This document shows, piece by piece, positions 41,301 through 48,348 of a stretch of 64,000 nucleotides of DNA. Location: positions 124,001 through 188,000 of IMG/VR virus record IMGVR_UViG_3300030673_000004; one strand, given 5' to 3'. The notes under the pieces were generated by a model. That model was not told the origin of the DNA. It saw only the letters and a list, made by a program, of their open reading frames with translations, and searched no databases. The stretch comes from a virus. Within the stretch, counting starts at the first letter, position 1; each line of letters starts with the position of its first letter. The translations under genes and the position numbers were made by a program.

Positions 41301-41708
41301 CATCTAGGTACAGGGATCTATGATACGTGGCTTGCGGATAAGACACTAATAAAAGGTAATGCTCATATGCCATCATTAGCAAAATCACCTACGGATTTTG
41401 ATGCTAATACTGTTGCTGGTGCTGTAGGGCAGTCTACTGCTGGTACTGGAGCCTCATCAGGTACTATTGGTTCTAATGGCAAGCCTGTATCTACCACAGG
41501 AACTCCTTCTGGTGTAGGTACTGGATCCTTTACTAATGTCGGAAGGGATGGTACTGCTGAATTGACGTTGAAAGTTAAAGTTGCAAATATGCACCACGCT
41601 GTCCGTACTGTTTTACGTGATGACTATAATACTCAACACTCTGATTCTGGGATGGCTCGCACTGCATGGGAGCCCTCAGTAATCGGTGGTGCCGTTCCAG
41701 GAACTTAA
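38304..41708 (+). CDS. Tail tape measure protein (1134 aa)
   Basis: Sets tail length and is ejected with the DNA. Residues ~40-320 are long charged coiled coils, and ~320-680 are a helical middle. Residues ~700-1060 contain several hydrophobic Gly/Ala segments (FAAVLTGAVVLNTMALGVNT, LLAGAALAAGGIWGL, VGTVAAGATGVAGGLAAYFG, ALGGTAGLIGGGGLL) that would cross the inner membrane. At about 0.15 nm per residue the tail would be near 170 nm. Starts by TAATG coupling to the chaperone fusion, which supports the assignment. No lysozyme or peptidase motif was noticed, so wall digestion probably lies in another tail protein. Confidence 0.87.
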   Translation: MPESMSTGSVVPGAHGPHVGVSSSSQPSGPTSPLISGKSANDYAFMTREMERDRKLYDADWQRRIKAEKALYATMIKSQKGMNQNISGISTDSKAFWARTSAEFNRTIRGMAISIKREMSEVSKNLESSMDKMISLSMQRQKKADDALRAAVKQGDLYTYQLASYKAKNESNRLNHATTYKRKNIELQEASRAKTVYETKMSRGETLSPEDYRAYERLTGEIRDLEREMKKLNMVNMFLAKGITDVEQAMRAADIELDYAEKHFKSMEQRMSEWKVNSMEAANHTLTFANALHHLGEAFRVLYKDYALFTDQAYKMNGVMDLNNLSFATLAKNTVSLEVSNAKLRLFAATAGISTEEFDQLNGKLFNTYTMMDKFGKLDNRKYEMMGRELLSYSRQTGASLDETIGIHAKLRMQFGKTNSEAIRSMHSIIAAQKETQSATSNAFGDFATFNDDFQKSIESVIDGYSGFKLDISGVTSLFKDQVQVAAKLGYTYQQSFDIAKKFTGLLTKKNSSYMSYHTGQIVLSQAEELFGGEQGLKSLQDMKPDERGKYIEKVLGTGKGKASGFKTSDIQDLSNAVTNTMYGPAAIQAADMLEGSTPMIAAKLQQLDTMQQQGLGSGPAFKAIMGEQGGPDAMREYQMMQDMLKNRGSKSYTQLGAELKATNDKNGEKQAPDKAATFLDPTNLWNHFKDFWDKSPLGQLGKFAAVLTGAVVLNTMALGVNTIALLGNTGGKAAGVLGSIGRKIPGIRGILGPAKIPGGVAGEVESGVLKKSSSLGKVAKVASKFGTPGKLLAGAALAAGGIWGLTKLWDHYSNKSPQDQSKEQQAELDAQNLLGNTGDQVDEQKKTNEKLDKISDNLGKGGAGSGGGLMGTVGTVAAGATGVAGGLAAYFGIKGLLSSGADDAAIAAKAAEAATGAKTAEAVGEGAKAASAGAKTVSKLTPFLEALGPIATYLTTEGPDGRKMAAATGAALGGTAGLIGGGGLLSAVLGTAGMIGGEHLGTGIYDTWLADKTLIKGNAHMPSLAKSPTDFDANTVAGAVGQSTAGTGASSGTIGSNGKPVSTTGTPSGVGTGSFTNVGRDGTAELTLKVKVANMHHAVRTVLRDDYNTQHSDSGMARTAWEPSVIGGAVPGT

Positions 41709-41712
41709 ATAC

Positions 41713-41934
41713 ATGCATATTCTTGAAATATCTGAACAGATTGGCTTTTTAGCTGTTGTTCGTTCTACAACAGGTGAAGTTGTTATATCAACTAATCCAC
41801 CTATTTTCTTATCTAATAATGCTCCTCGTATCTTAGCAGATAATAAAGAGACAGCATCTAAAATCATACATACAAGTAACATTAAATCTCTTGTAGATAA
41901 TAAACTTGTAACGGTACTCACACCAACTTGTTAA
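41713..41934 (+). CDS. Hypothetical small protein, 73 aa
   Basis: The ATG at 41713 lies 4 nt after the tape measure stop, with AGGA 10 nt upstream. Mixed alpha/beta (HILEISEQIGFLAVVRSTTGEVV, then SNNAPRILADNKETASKI). No motif. It is in the tail block and might be a small tail or baseplate component. Low-information sequence; function unknown. Confidence 0.55.
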   Translation: MHILEISEQIGFLAVVRSTTGEVVISTNPPIFLSNNAPRILADNKETASKIIHTSNIKSLVDNKLVTVLTPTC

Positions 41935-41945
41935 GGATGCACTAA

Positions 41946-42368
41946 ATGCTTCTATCCCTTTTAGTTTCTTTGTTGATATCAGCAGCACCTGTAGCTTACG
42001 ATTCTGGGTCAACTATTACAATGACCGTACCAACTATATGTATGGATAGGTCTGATTTTCAGTACTCTGTTGTAGGGTTAACGGATAGATCATCCTATGT
42101 TGGTATTGTAGAAGCACAAAATACGCTGATAAAGAGTTATCAGTCACAGATAGCTACATGTAGCTCTATTGTAGCTCAGAAGGACATAGTTATTTCTTCG
42201 GACTCTACTAGGTTGTCGTTAGTACAAGCACAGAAGGATATTGCTCGTGATAGTACTAAGGCGGCTATTAAGCAATCTTTTTGGCAGGGGTTCCGTTGGG
42301 GATCGGGTAGTGTTGTTGCTGCTGAGGCAGTAGCTATTATTGTTATCCTGGTGAAATATGCCTTATAG
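41946..42368 (+). CDS. Exported coiled-coil protein with C-terminal membrane helix, spanin-like (140 aa)
   Basis: N-terminal signal-like helix (MLLSLLVSLLISAAPVAY), a periplasmic middle with a coiled coil at ~70-110 (EAQNTLIKSYQSQIATC, VQAQKDIARDSTKAAIKQ), and a C-terminal membrane helix (VVAAEAVAIIVILVKYAL). A protein attached at both ends and coiled in between recalls unimolecular spanins, which fuse inner and outer membranes at lysis. However, there is no lipobox Cys at the N-terminus, so a plain membrane-anchored periplasmic protein is equally possible. The stop overlaps the next gene by 11 nt. Confidence 0.55.
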   Translation: MLLSLLVSLLISAAPVAYDSGSTITMTVPTICMDRSDFQYSVVGLTDRSSYVGIVEAQNTLIKSYQSQIATCSSIVAQKDIVISSDSTRLSLVQAQKDIARDSTKAAIKQSFWQGFRWGSGSVVAAEAVAIIVILVKYAL

Positions 42369-45279
42369 TCTTGAAACCTGTTACGTACCTGGTGACTCAT
42401 CTGCACAGTTTGCTGCTTTAGCTGATTCATTAGATGCGGCATCCACTGAAGCTCAAACAGCTATAGATAAGGTTCTTGCTGATCCTAAGTTAACTGCTGT
42501 TTTAGCTTCGTTTCAAGATGGTGTGACATCACATAATAGTGTGCTCACGTCTCCTGACGTATCTACTGTTGATGATCTATTAAACGATATTGGTGCCCTT
42601 GGTTTTACTGCCACAGATCGGGACTATCAAAAAGTAACAGAAGCTAAAGGTTTTATGTTTGTTGATAGTAATTTATACCTTGTTAATCAGTATGATGCTA
42701 ACTCAGTAACACAACATGCACCGTCATCCACATACTCTATTGCTGGATTAGGTAAAGGGGTTACAGATATTGATTTAGATTATTTAGGTGTTAAATCATC
42801 CTCGGATTATAATAAGAGTCTAGTACAAAAGTCTGGTTCCTATAATCAGACAGCTTATAAGGCAAATACAAAAACATCTTCATCTACAACAGGAACTGAG
42901 TATCAGACTGATGGTAATGTTTCTATTATGCGTGAGGCTTTGCGTGCTGCTGGTGGTGATATTGATAGTATGCGGTTAATTTTTGCTGCTGGTAAGAGTA
43001 AAGGTTATGCTGTAGTTTGGTCTGTTGTCTCTCAAGAGGAGGTCAGTGTTGATGATGCGGATACCGGTGATTATGATAAAATTCGTGAAAGACATGACTA
43101 TCCTTTATATGATGACCAAATAACATTTTATGCTTCTAAAAAAATAGCTATTGTTTCTCAGGAAACTTTTGTAGGTATAAACATATCAAAAGATTCTGCT
43201 GTTACTGCTGTTAAGGCTACCTATAAGAGTAAGCACGGTGTAGAGTTAGCATACGACCCATCGTTGTTTTGTCGCGTATTCAAATTTTGCTTAAATAATG
43301 TTATTAGCTCAGCTCCTTTATTTATTACCGCAGGTCTAGATGTATCTAAATTAAGTTCTACCAGTTATTCTTTAGGCATCTCTATATCTGGGTATGCTAT
43401 TGTAGTTGATGTAACAGGTGATCGGGGTACAGGCACAATTGGTACATATACAGCCCAGTCTGTAGCATCTTGTATTACAGCGCAGCTTGGGGATATATTA
43501 AGTGTACGTGTTTTTGGCAATGAAATTGTTTTTACAGCAAAAGTAAAAGGCTCATCTGCGTTTATTCAGTTTTTTGATACAACATACAGTGCCTCATCTG
43601 TTTTAGGGATAGACGGGTCTATCTATCAATTACAAACTATAGCTAAAACTAAATCTTCGGCCTCGTCTTTAAGAACTCTTAAGTCTCTTGTTGTTGGTGG
43701 TGGGGCATCTAATCTGGCAGATACTGCACTATCTGGGACACTTTACTCAGATTGCAGCCGTTATGGTTTTACAGATGAACAAAAGAAAGCGTTGATTAAT
43801 GGTGCATATTATTGGACTTCTTTGAATTCATACTCATCACGTTCTAAGGTTGCATTTACTGCAGTAGCTTCAGATCTAGCTGCTGTTACAACTACGATAA
43901 ATAAAACTAAATATATAAATGATACAAAAGATGCTATTGCTTTATTAGGGCAGGATACATTTTTTATGGAAATGCCTGAGATAGATGTCAGACTCTTAGA
44001 TTTGTTTATAGCGGAATTTGAGACTACTGGAGTTGTTTCTTTATTAGCTGAGCGGATTAATGTATATGATTTATCATTTAACATACCTGTATCTGTTGGT
44101 TTTTCTTACTTAGGTCAAGTAGTTGAGAAATCATCTTCATCTGGCGGCGTTAGTACAGTACAAACACAAGTTAGCTATATTACGGCCTTTCATGAGAATA
44201 TATCACCTGTTTGGAAACTCTATAATGAGATTGATTGGTTGGAGTCGCGTGCATCTGATCTTGATACAGATGATTTTATTTCAGAATTGGCTACAGATCT
44301 TGGATTAGCTGCAGGTGTTACGTATACAACATCATCTACTACCTCTGTTGGTGATTCCTCATCAAGTTCTACAAATGTTGGTGATTTTGACTTAGCCTTA
44401 CGCATGCAAGATCCTAATTGGGGAAATAGCATTCTAGATGCTATTGCTGCCGCTAGTGTAATTACAATACCACAGGCTTGGCTTAATAAACAGGAAGCTA
44501 AGGTAGATAAATATCTTACGGGTATTGAGAATGATATTACAGACTGGATGGATGACAAGATGTCATCTCTTCTCGGCACTTTAGGTCTTGACGATGACAT
44601 AGCTGAAGCTCTTCGTAATTATAAACGATTACTGAATGGGCTCAAGACTATTACTCGTGTGCTGAAAACAGCTACTGCTTTTGTACAGCGTCAGCAGCAA
44701 GTATATAAGAACATACTTAAAATACTAAACGCCGGTATTAATTTCACATCAAATATGTATGCTAATTTTGAGATCAATACAAAATATGTTAGTTGCTATG
44801 CGTCTGGTAGCGGTAGTGTTGCATTGTCCGCTGCTTTTCAGAAATTAGTTAACGTTTTGAATAAAATTCTTGAATATATTAACAATATGCTTATGAAATT
44901 AGCGAAAATCGTGGATAAGTTCTTTACAGCACTTAACTGTACTATACAGACACTGTTCTCGTTTTTCTCTGCAACACTCTCATACTCTACGACAGCAGCA
45001 GGTGCCTACTCTGTACTTGGGGTGTCTCTTACGGTCAGTACTCAATTACACTGTACTATTAGCCTAGGTTATACGCCAGATACAACATTGATAACTTTGC
45101 TTGGTCAGGTGCAAAATCAGATCAATGCTTTGATAGGATCGTTACACTTAAGCACGATTACCATACATACGCATGCTGACACGACAGACTCACTTAAGGC
45201 CAAGGTCGCGGGCATAGGTGTAGGGGACTTGATTTCTCAGTTTGAGCAGAAGTTGGCTGCTCTTAAGAACTGTATTTAG
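42358..45279 (+). CDS. Large tail/baseplate-associated protein (973 aa)
   Basis: Follows the tape measure and spanin-like gene. Residues ~1-200 are helical then Ser/Thr-rich. Residues ~330-430 hold a beta module (YAIVVDVTGDRGTGTIGTYT, TAQSVASCITAQLG, NEIVFTAKVKGSSAFIQFF, SASSVLGIDGS) of a type common in phage tail-fibre and baseplate proteins. Residues ~690-970 are strongly helical with runs of hydrophobic residues and a terminal Cys. No enzymatic motif recognised. Position and modules suggest a hub, fibre or ejected tail component. The high AT content of its third codon position contrasts with the capsid and tube-block genes, implying lower expression. Confidence 0.6.
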   Translation: MPYSLETCYVPGDSSAQFAALADSLDAASTEAQTAIDKVLADPKLTAVLASFQDGVTSHNSVLTSPDVSTVDDLLNDIGALGFTATDRDYQKVTEAKGFMFVDSNLYLVNQYDANSVTQHAPSSTYSIAGLGKGVTDIDLDYLGVKSSSDYNKSLVQKSGSYNQTAYKANTKTSSSTTGTEYQTDGNVSIMREALRAAGGDIDSMRLIFAAGKSKGYAVVWSVVSQEEVSVDDADTGDYDKIRERHDYPLYDDQITFYASKKIAIVSQETFVGINISKDSAVTAVKATYKSKHGVELAYDPSLFCRVFKFCLNNVISSAPLFITAGLDVSKLSSTSYSLGISISGYAIVVDVTGDRGTGTIGTYTAQSVASCITAQLGDILSVRVFGNEIVFTAKVKGSSAFIQFFDTTYSASSVLGIDGSIYQLQTIAKTKSSASSLRTLKSLVVGGGASNLADTALSGTLYSDCSRYGFTDEQKKALINGAYYWTSLNSYSSRSKVAFTAVASDLAAVTTTINKTKYINDTKDAIALLGQDTFFMEMPEIDVRLLDLFIAEFETTGVVSLLAERINVYDLSFNIPVSVGFSYLGQVVEKSSSSGGVSTVQTQVSYITAFHENISPVWKLYNEIDWLESRASDLDTDDFISELATDLGLAAGVTYTTSSTTSVGDSSSSSTNVGDFDLALRMQDPNWGNSILDAIAAASVITIPQAWLNKQEAKVDKYLTGIENDITDWMDDKMSSLLGTLGLDDDIAEALRNYKRLLNGLKTITRVLKTATAFVQRQQQVYKNILKILNAGINFTSNMYANFEINTKYVSCYASGSGSVALSAAFQKLVNVLNKILEYINNMLMKLAKIVDKFFTALNCTIQTLFSFFSATLSYSTTAAGAYSVLGVSLTVSTQLHCTISLGYTPDTTLITLLGQVQNQINALIGSLHLSTITIHTHADTTDSLKAKVAGIGVGDLISQFEQKLAALKNCI

Positions 45280-45282
45280 CAC

Positions 45283-45311
45283 TTGACAGAGGTACATACT
45301 TAGTGTAACTT
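45283..45311 (+). promoter_or_regulatory. Sigma70-type promoter
   Basis: TTGACA (45283-45288), 17 bp, TAACTT (45306-45311). GTACA in the spacer and TGTAA over the -10 form an imperfect version of the shared dyad (one mismatch). It starts 4 nt after the stop of the 973-aa gene and drives the small membrane genes. Confidence 0.72.
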
Positions 45312-45370
45312 TGCTCTGTGCCATGTTTTAGTCTTACTAACGCAACTCGGGTTTCAGGATAATCCATTCG

Positions 45371-45766
45371 ATGTCCTTATATGATCCCGATCTGGTAGAA
45401 AGTAGAAACTACTATTTAGCACTACTGCGTGATTGCTCAGACTCGGCTATCTCCCGTTGCTACGAGTTGGCTATTTTATCTGTTGTCTTGCCTTGTAGCG
45501 TCTTCTTCTTCCTTCTCTGCCTGTATCATGTGGCACTTATTTCATATCTGTGCTTTATGCTTCTATCCTGCGCGTGTCCCTTAGTGTGTTTACCCTTTGC
45601 TCGAAGTGCTGCAAAGTTTCAACAAAGGCAGGGTTTGTTCCTTCTCCAGGAACGTTCTGAGAACAGTTGGCCTGCATGGCGAGCTTCTGTGTATCGGGCT
45701 CGTAGTTCTGTTCTTTTGGCTTACAGGCGACGGTATTTTAGTTTCTTTAGGGGCTACTTTGGATAA
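45371..45766 (+). CDS. Small membrane protein A, 131 aa
   Basis: Two membrane helices at ~35-60 and ~60-80 (LPCSVFFFLLCLYHVALISY and following), many Cys, then a basic helical tail with QERSENSWPAWRAS. A 60-nt leader follows the promoter at 45283; the ribosome site (AGGA) is spaced rather far from the ATG. The architecture matches the next gene (TM-TM-acidic/Trp helix), so these look like tandem paralogues. Function unknown; possibly part of the membrane block with the SPFH protein. Confidence 0.55.
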   Translation: MSLYDPDLVESRNYYLALLRDCSDSAISRCYELAILSVVLPCSVFFFLLCLYHVALISYLCFMLLSCACPLVCLPFARSAAKFQQRQGLFLLQERSENSWPAWRASVYRARSSVLLAYRRRYFSFFRGYFG

Positions 45767-46118
45767 GTCTGTGTACTCAACATTGCTTCAGAAGTGCTTG
45801 AATAGGATTCTACTGCGACTTGCCTGTACTTTCGTTGCAAGCGTTGTTGGCATGTTTGCGGTTGCCTGCACTGGTTATATGTTGTTTCCTACTGGAAGTG
45901 CTCTGCTCCAGATACTCGGGATTATAATCAATAGTTCTGGTTGGTCTTGCTGTTTGTATTTTTTGTGGAGTCACTGTTCCGCTTTGCTGGTGGAGTATCG
46001 TGCTCTATCTCACGACCTTTTTGCTGAGCAGGAGGATCCATGGGAATCCTGTCTTGCGCTAGATATGGCATGTTTCTTCTTGCATAAGAACTACTTGTCT
46101 TTATCTAAGATAATTTGA
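45759..46118 (+). CDS. Small membrane protein B, ~119 aa
   Basis: The reading frame is +1 relative to protein A and open well upstream of it. The most likely start is TTG at 45759 (AGGGG 5-9 nt upstream), overlapping protein A's stop; GTG at 45771 is another choice. Two membrane helices are followed by FAEQEDPWESCLALD, echoing QERSENSWPAWRAS in protein A. The absence of an ATG and the frame overlap also allow a frameshifted fusion with protein A or a recently broken gene. Low certainty about the 5' end. Confidence 0.45.
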   Translation: MDKSVYSTLLQKCLNRILLRLACTFVASVVGMFAVACTGYMLFPTGSALLQILGIIINSSGWSCCLYFLWSHCSALLVEYRALSHDLFAEQEDPWESCLALDMACFFLHKNYLSLSKII

Positions 46119-46126
46119 CGTAGGGC

Positions 46127-46155
46127 TTGACAAGTATGCAAGTTAAGTGTATCTT
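46127..46155 (+). promoter_or_regulatory. Sigma70-type promoter with dyad
   Basis: TTGACA (46127-46132), 17 bp, TATCTT (46150-46155). The dyad is ATGCA-N7-TGTAT, one mismatch from consensus. The leader to the next ATG carries AAGGA. Confidence 0.8.
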
Positions 46156-46185
46156 TTACTAACACTCAACAGCATAAGGAAATCA

Positions 46186-46434
46186 ATGCCAACAGCTAGT
46201 TCTAGAGATGATAAGTCTCCTAATTTGATTCTTCGTCTTACTTTGGCTGCTGTAGCAGCTCTTGTGATCATCTTGTGGTTGGGGGTTGTTGGCCCTTACT
46301 GCATGTCGTCACGTAATGATACTTTGGTGATCGCTTGGCCGGTCGCTACCATCCTCGGTGTGCTTGCTGGAGCAATCTATGCAATTCACTGGGTTTCCAC
46401 CAACACAGAAAGAAAGGATAGTAATCATGAATAG
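46186..46434 (+). CDS. Small two-helix membrane protein upstream of the SPFH gene, 82 aa
   Basis: The ATG at 46186 has AAGGA 5 nt upstream and follows its own promoter. Hydrophobic helices at ~17-37 and ~50-70 flank a short loop; both ends are polar. The stop overlaps the SPFH gene start by 8 nt, so the pair is translationally coupled and probably acts together in the inner membrane. No family recognised. Confidence 0.65.
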   Translation: MPTASSRDDKSPNLILRLTLAAVAALVIILWLGVVGPYCMSSRNDTLVIAWPVATILGVLAGAIYAIHWVSTNTERKDSNHE

Positions 46435-47329
46435 GTCGTTGAAGGCAGACCTCATTGCGGGTATTGCGGGTATTGCCGCTCTTGTGGTCCTCTTGGGTTT
46501 GCTGTACGGAGGTATCATTCGAACTCCGAAGAATATCCCGCCAGGCAATGTTGGCATCGTCGTAGACAAGTACGGCTCGAATGCTGGTGTGGAAAAGAAC
46601 GTGGTGTACCCTGGCACGATCTGGCCGACTTTCAATCAGCATGTGTATCTGTATCCGACGTTCCGACAGACGAAGAACTTCGTGAAGTCTCCGGATGAGG
46701 ACAGTAAGACTGATGAGTCTTTTGTCTTCAAGTCTGCCGATGGTATTCAGTTCCGTGCTGATGTTGGTGTTTCGTATAACTTGGATCCTCGCTATGTGCC
46801 TCATCTGTTCCAGTTGTATCGTGGTGGTTTGAACGAGATCAATCAGCGGGTATTCCGCAATATCCTTCGTAAGGATCTGATCTATTACGGGGGTAAGGAT
46901 TCGGCTACTACTCTGATTGGTGCTGGTGTCTCTACTCTGTTTGACAGTATCCAGGCATCGCTTACTCGTCAGGTTGCTGGTCTTGGTGTGGTTCAGGTTG
47001 AGGTTTTTGTTCTTGGCGACTTGGCACCTACGGATGCTAAGTATGCTGAGTCTATCTCTAGCAAGGCTATTGAGGCACAGAAGGCTGCTGCTTCACAGGC
47101 TAAGATCCAGACGGCTCGTATGGATTCCAGTAGCAAGGTTATTGCAGCCGCAGGTGAGGCAGAATCCAATCGACGCATCGCTTCGTCCATCACACCTGAG
47201 CTCATTGACTACATCAAGGCCAATGCCTGGAATGGTGCCAATCCTCAGGTTGTATCTGGGGCTGGCGGCGGTGTGATTGTGCAGTTGCCAACTAGCGCTG
47301 CTGCAGCTTCAGGTAAGCATCACAAGTAG
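46427..47329 (+). CDS. SPFH/Band-7 (prohibitin-like) membrane scaffold protein (300 aa)
   Basis: An N-terminal membrane helix (~8-30, IAGIAGIAALVVLLGLLYGG) is followed by an SPFH domain: PPGNVGIVVDKYGSN, YPGTIWPTFNQHVYLYP, ADGIQFRADVGVSYNL, and a helical VFRNILRK region. A long Ala-rich coiled coil (~195-245, AIEAQKAAASQAKIQTARMDSSSKVIAAAGEAES) and a C-terminal Gly/Ala tail complete it. Cellular relatives form ring- or cage-like assemblies in membranes. The gene is GC-richer than neighbours, with optimised codons, so it is likely abundant. Phage SPFH proteins are known in large phages; the role here (membrane remodelling or exclusion) is inference. Confidence 0.85.
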   Translation: MNRSLKADLIAGIAGIAALVVLLGLLYGGIIRTPKNIPPGNVGIVVDKYGSNAGVEKNVVYPGTIWPTFNQHVYLYPTFRQTKNFVKSPDEDSKTDESFVFKSADGIQFRADVGVSYNLDPRYVPHLFQLYRGGLNEINQRVFRNILRKDLIYYGGKDSATTLIGAGVSTLFDSIQASLTRQVAGLGVVQVEVFVLGDLAPTDAKYAESISSKAIEAQKAAASQAKIQTARMDSSSKVIAAAGEAESNRRIASSITPELIDYIKANAWNGANPQVVSGAGGGVIVQLPTSAAAASGKHHK

Positions 47330-47343
47330 TTCTACCAAAGTGA

Positions 47344-47372
47344 TTGACAGTGCATCTATGTAATGCTATACT
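47344..47372 (+). promoter_or_regulatory. Sigma70-type promoter embedded in front of a terminator
   Basis: TTGACA (47344-47349), 17 bp, TATACT (47367-47372). The predicted start (~47378) falls inside the left arm of the terminator that follows, so transcripts from this promoter lack the full stem while read-through RNA from the SPFH gene has it. No dyad is seen. Confidence 0.8.
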
Positions 47373-47408
47373 AAGGATCTACCAATGTTGGTAGATCCTT
47401 TTTGGTTT
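47373..47408 (+). terminator. Intrinsic terminator after the SPFH gene
   Basis: AAGGATCTACC (47373-47383) pairs perfectly with GGTAGATCCTT (47390-47400) around AATGTT; the U-tract TTTGGTTT is interrupted. It should end the SPFH transcript. Confidence 0.82.
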
Positions 47409-47437
47409 ATACTTCTTGGGGTGATCAGGAGATACTG

Positions 47438-47800
47438 ATGAAGCTCTTAATTGTAGATGACAGCCTAGACATCCTTTCTGGCATTACAGAATACTTGTCC
47501 CTGGTTCATACAGTTACTGCTTTTGGTGATTCTAGTGAGGCTTTTGATTACATGCAACAACAGCATCTTATTGATCTCCTGATTACAGATTATGAAATGC
47601 CTGGTTACTCTGGGTTGCAGTTAGCTGAGGCTGCTTCTACACTGTTTCCAGCCGTGCCTGTAATTGTGATGACAGGTGCTTCGGATATCTCTTCACTTGA
47701 GAGGAGTCTTTATATTCAGCATATCTTACGCAAACCTTTTTCCCTTAGTAAGGTAGCAGCTATCGTTCAGAGATTTGCTGCTGAGTTAATGCTTGATTAA
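47438..47800 (+). CDS. Stand-alone response-regulator receiver domain (CheY-like), 120 aa
   Basis: A complete receiver domain with no output domain: acidic pair D7-D8, phospho-acceptor D51 (LLITDYEMPG), T79 (VMTGAS) and K99 (RKPF) at the canonical positions. The ATG at 47438 has AGGAG 6 nt upstream; upstream in-frame codons overlap the terminator. It could intercept a host phosphorelay or act as a phosphorylation sink; no histidine kinase gene is visible nearby. It is first in an operon with a coiled-coil protein, a BCS1-like AAA ATPase and a SLOG protein. Confidence 0.9.
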   Translation: MKLLIVDDSLDILSGITEYLSLVHTVTAFGDSSEAFDYMQQQHLIDLLITDYEMPGYSGLQLAEAASTLFPAVPVIVMTGASDISSLERSLYIQHILRKPFSLSKVAAIVQRFAAELMLD

Positions 47801-47817
47801 ATAATCGAGGTGCTCTT

Positions 47818-48348
47818 ATGTCAAAGAAGCGACCTCAAGAACCTGTTCTTGAGTTTTTTATTGTTAAGGCTGCTGATGGTAGATACTTCAAATCTCGTGG
47901 TAGCTTGGTGGATAAGAACTGGGTAACTGATATACATAATGCTCAAGTGTACTTAACTGCGGGACCCGCAAAAGCACAAGTTACTTGGCTTCTACATAAC
48001 TGTCCAGAGCTTGGCGTCCCTGAAGTCGTTGTTTTAGAGGCACGCTTGGCTGGTTCTATAAAAACTAAAGTTGGTGCAAAACTGTCGGCTGCTTATGAAC
48101 GATTGACCGAACGTTTGCAGTCTTATGATTCAGATATCCAAGATCTAGAGCTAGAAATTTCTGATTCTGATTCTGATATTGCGCGTAAATTGTTAGGGAA
48201 TCAGGTGGCCGACTTGAAGGCCAAACGTCGCAAGGTAGACCGTGATGCCTCTGTAATGCATAACCGTCTATCTCGTGTCAGAACTACGCTCAGGAGATCC
48301 GATGCAGATTTTGACTTCGAAAGACACTCTAGGGAAGACGCTAGTTAA
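47818..48348 (+). CDS. Hypothetical coiled-coil protein, 176 aa
   Basis: Residues 1-85 form a small alpha/beta domain (LEFFIVKAADGRYFKSRG, WVTDIHNAQVYLTAGPAKAQ), possibly a domain that binds a peptide or nucleotide. Residues ~95-165 form a charged coiled coil ending in Arg-rich turns. Ribosome site GAGGTG. The last 47 nt overlap the AAA ATPase gene, implying coupled translation. No family recognised; probably a cofactor of the ATPase. Confidence 0.62.
   Translation: MSKKRPQEPVLEFFIVKAADGRYFKSRGSLVDKNWVTDIHNAQVYLTAGPAKAQVTWLLHNCPELGVPEVVVLEARLAGSIKTKVGAKLSAAYERLTERLQSYDSDIQDLELEISDSDSDIARKLLGNQVADLKAKRRKVDRDASVMHNRLSRVRTTLRRSDADFDFERHSREDAS

Noticed and set aside
46427-47329. SPFH gene as a tail or baseplate protein
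   Set aside because: N-terminal membrane helix, SPFH segments and Ala-rich coiled coil match membrane scaffold proteins, and it has its own early-type promoter, unlike the tail genes.
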